Source of the DNA: Spartinivicinus marinus
GTDB taxonomy: Bacteria; Pseudomonadota; Gammaproteobacteria; Pseudomonadales; Zooshikellaceae
Reading direction: 5' to 3'
DNA length: 64,000 nt
NCBI RefSeq assembly: GCF_026309355.1
Contig: NZ_JAPJZK010000001.1
Span: forward strand, 4,112,501 to 4,176,500
The position numbers and the translations under genes were made by a program. Under the pieces are notes generated by a model. That model saw only the letters and a list, made by a program, of their open reading frames with translations, made no database searches and was not told the origin of the DNA. Of the stretch, positions 63,701 through 64,000 are shown in pieces (positions within the stretch are counted from its first letter, which is position 1; each line of letters starts with the position of its first letter).

Positions 63701-64000
63701 GAGACATCACAGCCTGACTTAAAGCTGTGGTTGACTGATCAGCAAGGTAAATTATTAATTGCTGCTCGTAATGGCCAGCAATTGTTGCTGCCTTATTCTC
63801 AGAAAAATGACAGCGTAAATCTGCATTGGCAGAGTCGTGCAGGCAGTGGACAAATGGCTGTTAATTTACCTGCAGTGAATAATTTTATTGCTAATACAAG
63901 CTGGCAGCCAGCCAATGGTCAGTCGTTAACCTCCGCTGGTTTAGTACCTGTCACTGCATTATTGGGTAATGATAATAAAGTCAGTCAAGCCAGTTTAGCT
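36764..64000 (+). CDS. Giant secreted Ig/beta-propeller/IPT repeat protein, at least 9079 residues, open at window end
   Basis: One frame runs from the ATG at 36764 to base 64000 without a stop; I followed the translation along its length. An in-frame TAA at 36746-36748 makes this the first usable ATG; no strong ribosome site is seen. Signal peptide: MKFSKIAAFFAWVIAFMAAM, cleavage near ANAS. Then come an N-terminal region (to about residue 440), about 18 Ig-like modules with a DDxGIxxIxFxVNG core (about 440-3140), and about seven diverged super-modules of LVIVD-like propeller, SbsA-like Ig and IPT/TIG domains (about 3340-7790). More IPT and Ig modules and another propeller-like part (about 7790-9079) follow. 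No catalytic domain is visible; binding or scaffold work outside the cell is the likely role. The C-terminus, where a toxin, anchor or secretion signal would be, is outside the window. About 1 MDa for the visible part. Confidence 0.92.
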   Translation, partial: MKFSKIAAFFAWVIAFMAAMANASTVNYDLRSKQRLHQSIKKIQYALNVSDCTQIDYFLYRDKKYPVNEAIANKQLGGCEITLDAATEDFLNPSVDVHFVDGSTETYSEQFILEDNQQPQLAINTVGFSALDDQQALRLVLNSNDNIDLAYLAVNVVGLRASDLRNNGGVIQATKQSAFLATQGTVRQFPETDSQTEFSFTIPFKQQLTAEALQHDGILLIEATAVDASGNKKSLSELRFTGTDVEEKAKSLSVFPANVNLTNILETVALTPVVDFQFRGATQLPGLGTGIQYQSSRPDLVKVTDSGVLIPQKEFKDEQVAVTVLYPGLPEVSVPVTAHFSKTLERLAFKDVTDVLTIDGLNQFIKLPPVVAYFKGEETPVEVTANFPVEIKLAGAVSEVLKLNKNNELMAKAVIPESVPGKLMISSPLLPGLTFTTNVVAKDAPPTIEFTLPKKVITSESIELKPVVNDDVAIKSVKFWLNGNLLDEVIEAPYQINFQTVESMAGSQLSFKAVVTDSLNQAVESQVQQVSVVPPEKPVVPEYTIDQPVNNNRVVENSPYRYALATKLGVIPNIESSSGITRIEIFHDGTKAGEVTFPIIEQRKFKGADGKEKTALYEVWQLKLNAPNISADTTSVSVYARVHVAGGGYQDSPARLLRVLKNQRPTVFIKNPIPNSSATVGENLVVTTEVIDDTLYQGTQVELLVDGEVVKTKHISEEKKALSSEDKNNNYQASGKLESFELPISKSWLGEVIKLSVRVTDWHGQVVVSSERKVSVQGDQAPTVAVTSPVKGQHVTSGEIIELRASATDDVGIKKIEFFVNGVSVGADYQAPFSVNYQTPENLVKDKLEEQTLAIYAVATDTNDVSKTSETIKVTLGYDEQPPVLNIVSPVAIMTAGNESVAAVTEDSEIVFKVAGYDNIGVTKLTVRGIKRTNQRYELTGNEEHILTGKDFPPQVVPTGLNAYSALKLVTVPKFEVGDESLQVKRYQVTVVAEDEAGNKTPAAIVIEVKRDQKPEIKNLTLDKSAYSTKDDIRLSLTATDDLAVTALKFVLTDENGKTLIEKLLSASTNKNRLIPQAIVQHTEDFKLAALTEKLANKNQTLSLTVTAYDKRNTEQFATTATKAISIKNDTEAPKFALTSPAQGSELFIGQSVTFKWVAADNNGLKSLKATYGSQDLFSKKYAELTKRETGSFSFVIPELTKEEAKAGIDIELTAEDSFENKTKPTIWHYQISRDTPPTISIRTPAHGSRLVEGESFQLAALVNDDRKLTEVYFFIRQYDESGQLVRELVRETIKSSELAAAVEDGDYIVRSMHVPHLPETGQVKVGVFAKDNKSVNGRIVGQTTEEILTLAILHDQNKPSLTLIEPLEAVSLYPGQTFKIKGEAWDDKYIDINNVKVTFTLPDGEQQVVDWTEFSATPEVEAITLPNPGTFGEVKVAERYHVSFKGIITLPIEFVKYAGKSASFTVTVRDNGYNEEQSPAIPVHILKDEDAPVISVLEPEKLLYDQQKYKIDIKISDQSYVKHYKIYWLDGETEEVLAEDTADTDLVRYYNDKVSLAKYNPVTEQRTLVLRIEAEDALGNKAEYDHKIQLHPDPAPVIKPMAEHKQQDWEQGLLSLINWQVDDNYADSGLPIKTATLYSSLQGFYQHEALALDENTGQQNSRQPKGLTVVPDSRNKNVYFPAIEINYPEASQDISLQINNSEWLKTTKAGKLVVSSNIGKITQLTSLAIAGDVPANIQYRVKTLSTNVCLASESEKVLSKAELDQVLAIDEKLNESLMPFARSLRHSSQIIIYPELANNAGNAINTGNTINQSQPALSWLKAIVVEWTAPAHRIYEIDQHKFNVSQAPATISLMVRDNTAVNSESADQNTKWAWLGLIPSIDAHKKSFGYTTAAAVPNWLTPGDLVVTLAHAVDHLSSIRDAVALKVLTQHSVSSDLLRPELTIENPLSGTIAKPHQRFDLKALVKDNSHGIERLQLFENGEKIQELGGQYFKKDDTYKLFYQVPAEFNQGELSLQVVAQDKAGRRAVEQVDLPLVTNEVPHFELTRFSSYLVGSEFKINYTDPVRINYGEFWLRQGETFEIAAQVNDDVGLKSFAIYKKSRTGDLGNPIASENYITSCPKPWVKHAKEAFKIKFNEAEPTEYEIVLTDTLNQVAKRTILIHPMANMAPQVRLVSPTKKQKIVAGTLLIEGVVVVADDRELSQNKIKISVKDQNIPITHVRLDTKIDQSYNNDFDEIFNDIATNYNRTLARDFGRVDSANSRQIKFAMKIPSGLVRNSEDVTIQATITDSDNAIGSDQVTFKAEADKIAPKISIDKLTELDGVIENTDFTASIQAFDNVKVNQLKLYTTYGLHSPDGRYIKQPYQLVRTIQGIEDKDFNDRTPNIETPVYKQVVHSKRVLELIKQFGIDQRSFTEDHRFDIWLKVEATDSNGNPEMKEKALSIRVDEKPNIDIVEPLDGSKVAEGDKLYVNVNAFDDVAIDHLRLTVFHTGNANPEQAIYDMKLKAAPYNFIVDVPAFNKQDKSKNILKLKVDAIDSFGNKYKDALDKHTISKPLSLEIVEDESPVVVIAEPKPDSSTGLIKRIEGELLLVQVNAIDDLGIEHVSLNVKGLISGNKTLTDAQFPYEFLINIPYGQAGKDILLSAQAVEKKYTADAEARVARTVETTRVVVVKDEEGPNPVTVVKPEANASVREKGYLDFLVETEDNVRVASVQFLLKYGDKVIGKSIALQAPYAGQFKIGTIKDYWQGEGDLPKELSLTFEAIATDGAGNSTPSDVRAIRLLGNQPPHQIAIKVFDRKAKEYGKKNKEASLSTAIAEGREVILEASAVDPDGVGIQRISFYQVVDPADPTKDIKLKTDETAPFQFHYTIPRKPGEKVQFRAIAEDIDGYRSQPGGLLTIDITKDQAPKVAIIKPDNNQSVVIDGQPLEITAEVKDDLGFDGVDRVLFYVNGQLVATRYQNKTTETGSSAQKVNFSASIDPPQGVDSFAIQVMAYDILGNLGKSQIVRVGKIDDTVIPKIALIGPVSGEVLTEGDEFGIFAAVDDIGSDNRKVKAELIYEYQDENGQWNAINPATTIELAQNEQDLLGDEPRSEPENHHYIYWHRFTLTVFQQHRYKRLRIKAWVETENHGEVYAEESIHEIGQRFSQRLYIKPSGESGDSVGKDVFYTAVDQYNSFERKGAVIAAWSTVNPLTYEPGIGTKNISQLNKGNKSAVYPRTGLYMLELAKDRDSSGSSEKTEILLHDNWHGYLDIFTGVISELAVQSDFVLAAKSAVSINNAEKTAEHEFVNGLVAEQNKVNTATDAKGRNDKFAGSELLIFAWQNGDGQFGLLPTLQGRIGLPYNDVYGISRQDNLAFVANGHGGVQVIDISSRTAPYHVGYIKPDGFARDVAIANGFAFIAASHDGVVVADITDPSMPIVAKLDTLGVANRLTIDGNRLYVTDMSGSGGASQLSVIDISTPHQPRLQRTIALIPAREDWVADGVYDVEIVGHQAYVTVHYSDQEDKPAQALIETIDLGRLANPQLDATLPTITHKRASWLDSGARGLTLARGSVFAAAGKQGIARLETAELAVTNHYPATGEQWMPEPDNDVTPVLDDRISIEFSDVIGIEEAKLAKYIDVWVGLPGNGDEAKKLVANKLGVGLDEIGSLPLLGEKVTDLFNIKFARRDGNQLAKRWVELVPKDTKNLQLNTRYYVQVKKDLAPENGDAMGSDYVFDFVTYPQQLANKPTILLGSKGITPSVGDIQGGTEVAIKGKNFGDSPQVWIGGQLQQVMSVETDEATGQQTIHIITSPHYAGAAAVKVKNTATELSVVRVGGFIYTDQLHVSFIDPSVVSTKQIGDQQVKIVGHGFHKGITVTAYPTGKPEAAKVSTVDQDKLSLYSAETMHWVLPNFTDKGFPDYRGFIDVEISDDQGRRFVLPRAIFYGKLHANRDLHTSTEEPSSKDFVARNPLKMPMGRITDLVADESEKLLYVLGVGVNANRVNPSSYANRHVFEHDYVPGWISVIAYQPDLEAESNSFGARLSAAAPMVGLGYYNLPQELKPYSMSLNKADKKLYVTARGVHFDEFDTQYEDQTWLLVFNSIENKPVDDAVQPESENRGITYALRLPTDEAPIDIQQAGKLLFINLSNDGIAVVSTLNPEKPSLVKIINRYQYKGQPAKLAAKQLVIKNNRLYAIADAVAVFDITKPSLPQIGAFENKQPMTGVAGQYRLAAGDVAVFENTLPDLWRQLGKFNGYGFEVPGQADAIASQQTTVATIENSGAGCEEGSSKYLGIYDVSDVESISLLDAIKLTNCTGYNSPGFDFENTNSQEAGYVGQPLYYTNDGVLATVVNRWGGESAESSILYLIDTKIQDLVAASPVDGSQGVALDTPIILTYTRPITTAKEVLKQGIKLVKVTENSENQIVEFDLAIKANQPNQLRIIPKSLQANSQYQLVVTGDKVLRRSAELFNYQLSFTTANFTGANLAIETVSPQVVPLQGGVINVTLKNVVSGTTPSFSISDQLGLLSENAGTVISSETSAATTTDSTDGGGITYQVKVPDGLPGPATLVVTDSTGRRAEQIGAFVYVEPLRLKELSPVEGSLEGGTIVTIKGDGFPLDASQLEVRFGKVASTEAKVLDPQTLQVKTPPGRLGMVDVTVKKLADNQEKVLEKAYRYVQPAKENISTKQVITAMAIGGTSNNTHLIVGQGNYIRLFKISNGHLINQSSDTDNDEILDGPLNSDNLMKLVDLDKDGIDDRQIMTTNLPAGYVALGIQGYFKNATDRIFVTAAKPSGDGFTDAKLFILSVSTDIKNVLTLRELPLPANFAKGLSVNDHNAVLAMGDAGIGLVDIYIPSKAYLFETLKLPHQLPALGIARLADKPSRDVLYAVAAGDWDYKTQQLTSAERAGEGGFYIIGRGQNGLTIVSQLDIPASKVIVKGDYAYLATGDRGVVVVNVSNPAKPVVVSRLSGIGYVYDIASKGHLLYLAQGSTGILSVDVTDPAQPKVLEGMDAYQSSHLTHVIALPYSALGAGSQDRKKYPGVIQITNDVALALHRVEPINGILDYNAENKLLAKLVFSKDIAADFNKAKFSVTKENGDTIEYAIDLNGNDAEVTLNKNHGLKVNDKLFINVASGLASYNKTTNTVLYQLEKDQQVALTFRGKRPDNIAIEAILPRRVLTGKTQQVTVGVYGAPLDKSRVELWVAGKQLSISKIESHDNQERLAMITAEAPAIDVPGYYDVWVKVEKQGIWQKAILQGAYAVDHAIKLHSVTPSWGPLTGGTQVELRGEGFEPGNTVMDGLQLFIGSTPVTDFEVLATNRLIMRTPKGVVGRHEVIAENRFGDQVRLDRSNGFGYGLKQLAVTQATRVGPVAVTVDQTDGVAYTATGFFTEVTPYSGKDPSVMRSFAVKYLDQYLPEQLRLATFDINNPSQPLLVGGAPVLPEAKQDDELVKNALLRKLLAAKALGDDPIDSIFENGKLEDNLTEEELNEWLKVQHSYLPTTLDSLNAQIVKQWELDSNGTDLVEAKYAYIANGSGGVVQLNANDGNGLPLVSVVNHEDAFKHTTDIIKQGDALFTATANGGDTKLGVDETCKRGSAKFTPGAVQSLSYKAANDPVSFGDVGIVGGATVFFDGEWLYAGGTLGGKAHSPAIEECRHWRLVQGNRSRDAVGDSSTTTDGDSAKLGNSFSAINLLDPSLTKSQNFDVNIQDVVAYGDRLIIALGGKGIVIVPKDDLEKQTPFLIDEKLQHAAGHVRKLKIFGNLLFLAAENGSVVVLDINDINKPKVISAGNIESVDDIDIFNDRLIAAGGKAGLRVFQLPHSFVVAANVQPGGLLSSHQDSHFTFSFNEPVSVKSLQAAGAVTLSVISEEDDQPTPIEVTVEPVNEVEGRTKTFAVKFEKQPNTRYELAVNHVENLRGSHLWAPFIREFKTTKTAVQRPIMTRIAQGSLLADDNQAQVKVFGQHFQAGVTKAYINSYPINFTVNSATELTISGVVLQQLNLEPGQYHLRLANDDLSSVYLGAIVYGAELGQAEVQMDLDAGEQSGGYAVTATTPEGKGIFLPGTKVKFQSRRDNTVVMSEFLPGGGEIRDLKDDVISLEEFRFKVPASEYPGVYDVYAIIPSGGSHQEIKLGEFAYTAGVGREWNLPNYPPMEIGAAFERDDTLFIGVKSGTKPTAINRFLMSSGFETYDVSIPDRPVRLAQLRTESPITGVAVADGVAYLAAQREGLLLVDVNNPAQPFRVRSISLPGQRAMDVAIDPVKQVLALAVADDLGSGFIRFFDLTDDELGQPAGYSSIIFHAKSDDNQLQGQPIDIAWQDGKLVILHLYKDNLKLAEVSGFGGTLQQKLHNLSIEAAQDFKAGQANDLLQASMQVEYGQVHIGTHNRHWVLVPDQTGECQLSHWQKREKGGELFAQGGQLMSSNQGGVLQIRTANLAVTAFTPAAGSVIAKEQTIRVRFNNLMNTDKDKITEWLQLVDQAGQLIDQSFYKVTAINSLVGAYLDISFNQSMPTGGFTIKIAKGWLDLTGKTMVAGATAHYTYQPVQRPAIERVERLTEDTSHDSAIDSSAIDGSTTESTINKNTHLFHGDKTETVKLIGDHFASGLKIWVGETLVTGSVTVAEDGKSVTFAMPTLNLGVSATTLPIKVEQAGLTTIKLGALTILPKTHIDSFFPLSGPPEGGNRVSIYGRGFSYGVTVKFGNNLAGDLKVINSHHIEVRAPSGNFGSVSITVEQPNFPGEVSKATENYFYAGKQVGSVNLPTDVPSPVSALVQKDQLLYVVTGGSFSIRDRQGINRGSLLSQKARLSLLNVADPVKPEVLEKLHDDGFNRPFHFEVEGLNGFEDITLEGNRLFVAGKNRLYYFDITLATNPLLLMDYPLSDGETIRSLAVKDEVLYVATRKGLRIYKILANDLLLIRSLSIEDIGGSPSQLRVENNSLWIAQKLTRKLVQIELASGEFKVIREIIPFNQDGPVQVEDIWIQDNLLLVATGHNGTVQLYALDSDTSATKIAELKLAHLMANGDISANRLYLHGQTLYVVAEEGDVQLFDISSWLAGNVAEPIPLHYYYAVMGNTTALAVSPRALYAGTAFGYYNGKAVENPAPADELPTALGGGLNTIKNDLLTIMEQFPAPSGLLAKGEKVEVQFNRLISNTQLAKESINQLFTVSLSGVPVSGTVKAYTNNAGTRLVFTPAASWQANKQYRVVLSGGIKDIHGEALGADYRFKFVATGQVRPKFASVTPAFSSWHKGETVQITGEGFTENSSVSIGGQLVPTESVKLTKTNQLTVTVPVLTKSPAENRLVGITVSNGSLSHFKAAQLTYVADPTIEKIGRYSRDHQELNDNIHQYQFNQQDIIAIQGKGFSPSTKVFINGNAAEDVRFESSEIISFRLPANTLGELTISIQNGDGKPVENKKLLITLEPKQQITDIAGWYRNGSNLLVWKDSEFRLYSTLESDIPLLLSTANVNRPVHTAVMNNGYVTLLVGSGCGETVPTGKRCDVQVWSVADPYSPELVNTINNARGYAMDKLRPLANGFVGYAENNLVLGNELGADLLQVALTDVNNHLVDVAVVEDHLLLFRTRTIEARSIATPATIAETVSHSIIEKPLTMKVNGAIGVIAGKRSLQFIDTSNLPTSLQNIEATNYPVNVEIKDIALSGELLAIAQSSKINVYDINASQENKLTDLVPVFTRFANTDQLSLQGSLLEWNNSSWYYNVQLPIANAYAVYPKQLDNDDNPISLLTSGESKAWQSVIVQVRKADTNELVPGDVALKGNILSFQPRGQYQLDSRYKLSFFNQPKQTVNLPAMDFNVPRQVKTAKLFDIEQASVAGIAPTAINNEDATQVTIVGQNLNQINEVKVAGKRLLKANNDFTVSTDGNELHFNQRLTQVGLHSLLLVSNAKTIILPAAINVTEKLALTAAVSHYGTDEENVGSTEQASIISDIGGTAIRLQGKGLGTDVKLYWLAEKETFAEDTSLQLNYRYENNEIHFTVPAVAKTDSYKAGSKYRVEVVRQSTNEQVTLTPNQMLTVVDDTAPHIRVKHHLNYQQPVRLEADEPVTFSQFKVVRVFNDYGNQPPQDVTEFFVQDQLVANNIIQIKPKKGYALAHNSIYQVTIEGIKDKHDNIAYGNDVTAGRYEYDVPTHDRLPPRNIQLTRADTNQVITSTSDDGDGQAVLTKNREYCLIVSAEDNREAKLSFKYRESFDGGFNFGPEKSVGQCKNGQKSFTLSVHNKAEGLALKVIASDGQQKVEQIYRIKLKDPEIKLASFSTTPEVVEEATTATLVFNVTGDVDLVDWKYSQVQVKLNNKWQPIETTKQASTDKRSQTITGKLRHPKLIELTSDNPRSLQLEARLRVNIGLNTISDLNATYTLHLDKTKPTISIVSPKHDDFVPYGERVDVLINSFDKYGIDRVELAKNNEEWQSLKTPNHYSFTQEKPEASNSNNGGIESINIKVRAFDPNGNESDPAANGRSEITIHLYDPEQGAPQLKILSPTDGAVFHEKQPVTFEVLMRNVLEATLYLDIAGQADHLDNPTPIKLTRSAEDKEQVFVTTTIPAIEKDVVVLARVEAGTALKARAHLNVKKDKGIDEALTINSQPATHILSGTELSVQAAVEPEMVDYSRQSKLAVKSDQAALVEAELKQGIQFWETPTNVANLTLEALLKDLSGHSKTASNTLLVVPYFNGDKLPVYQTTDATWQIEHPAYALGFNNSNAALIWVENQRGGGFNIRNVEQQLVTSEQGKVKFLGFNGQQLITQVLKGGDDHLVVYQAQAGQWQSVLEQKIYGDLVGVNGQAVYLQYGQTLSAVVLTANQHNQLQAVPAAGISVAEPIRAVQLDQGQLYALTASGLYQFGLTVADGFLQLNQQLFLALADQQGLAVSGNRLATWVTNQAGTKVQQFAISDQGELIQAIDQTINLPNTINQAHWDNQWLWLATEQDNQPLWKAYQQANQVADYHANELLFTPTALFEVTSQAILQRAVQTSTSLPQPKVTTKTTATGWQLDVSAAPLQPETSQPDLKLWLTDQQGKLLIAARNGQQLLLPYSQKNDSVNLHWQSRAGSGQMAVNLPAVNNFIANTSWQPANGQSLTSAGLVPVTALLGNDNKVSQASLA
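38090..46190 (+). repeat. Array of about 18 Ig-like modules inside the giant gene
   Basis: Each module is roughly 90-190 residues and shows the pattern P-x-I-x-(I/V)-x-x-P-x-x-G-x-x(V/L), then a DD-x-G-I core such as TDDVGIKKIEFFVNG (near 39195), FDDVAIDHLRLTVF (near 44193), IDDLGIEHVSLNVKG (near 44553) and KDDLGFDGVDRVLFYVNG (near 45570). Most close with AxDxxGN. This is the Big_7-like bacterial Ig type common in surface proteins. Copies are strongly diverged, so this is an old array. Confidence 0.8.
46790..60110 (+). repeat. About seven propeller - SbsA-Ig - IPT/TIG super-modules inside the giant gene
   Basis: Propeller parts begin near 46790, 48600, 50760, 52790, 55110, 56950 and 58950. 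They carry LVIVD-like strands such as GGVQVIDISSRTAPYHVG, GVVVVNVSNPAKPVVVSRL and GLLLVDVNNPAQPFRVR. Each propeller is followed by an SbsA-like Ig (for example ASPVDGSQGVALDTPIILTY near 49830) and one or two IPT/TIG domains (for example SVTPSWGPLTGGTQVELRG near 52505 and FPLSGPPEGGNRVSIYGRGF near 56700). Unit length is about 1.8-2.3 kb. A calcium-loop motif DLDKDGIDD lies near 50950. Confidence 0.8.
60130..64000 (+). other. Distal part of the giant gene visible in the window
   Basis: After the seventh super-module come two IPT-like domains (TQVTIVGQNLNQINEVKVAG; GGTAIRLQGKGLGTDVKLYW), an SbsA-like Ig (near 60760-61100) and Ig-like modules including TISIVSPKHDDFVPYGERV (near 61805) and LKILSPTDGAVFHEKQPV (near 62135). 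A Gln/Asn-rich propeller-like stretch follows (about 62760-63600, GGGFNIRNVEQQLV). The frame is still open at base 64000. Confidence 0.7.

Overview
This is a moderately AT-rich stretch of a gammaproteobacterial chromosome. The gene content (VgrG/DUF4123 type VI module, PilZ and DUF1631 proteins, DUF3094 beside a thiolase, BaeSR-like two-component system) fits a marine Oceanospirillales/Pseudomonadales-type bacterium such as a Zooshikella or Spartinivicinus relative. That placement is inferred from gene families; no marker gene proves it.

Layout. (1) 1-7.7 kb: a type VI secretion accessory module on the minus strand, vgrG - DUF4123 adaptor - LysM-headed 831-residue candidate effector, followed by a formylglycine-generating-enzyme-like exported protein (plus) and a truncated exported ankyrin protein (minus). 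(2) 7.8-12.4 kb: small exported or membrane proteins, a PilZ protein and a large DUF1631 protein. (3) 12.7-13.2 kb: a tRNA operon (Asn-Pro-Lys) with a strong promoter. (4) 13.3-16.6 kb: DUF3094, thiolase and, divergently, a fatty-acyl-CoA ligase. (5) 16.7-20.2 kb: an ISNCY-type transposase, a degenerate receiver protein and repeat-rich spacers. (6) 20.2-27.1 kb: envelope genes, namely an OmpA-like lipoprotein, an ECF sigma/anti-sigma operon headed by a COG4315-type lipoprotein, a Spy/CpxP-like protein, an acyltransferase and baeS-baeR, with a nested palindromic element between the last two.

(7) 27.1-64 kb is the striking part. Two very large secreted-protein genes diverge from one 530-bp spacer. 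Leftward runs a 2105-residue exported protein (Ig-like domains, LamG-like lectin domain, helical region, and a C-terminal segment with E...D-x14-ExK residues like a PD-(D/E)XK nuclease). It is followed with overlapping ends by two tandem paralogous genes that look like immunity genes, then two tandem DUF4234-like membrane proteins. Rightward runs one uninterrupted reading frame from 36764 to the end of the window: at least 9079 codons, no stop, signal peptide at the start. It holds a long array of Ig-like modules and then about seven diverged copies of a super-module made of a beta-propeller (LVIVD-like), an SbsA-like Ig domain and one or two IPT/TIG domains. No usual gene caller would show this gene from this window alone because its stop lies outside.

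My best reading is a polymorphic-toxin locus: a toxin with tandem immunity genes, paired with a roughly megadalton surface or secreted scaffold. The pairing is inferred from the shared divergent spacer and the exported, modular nature of both products.
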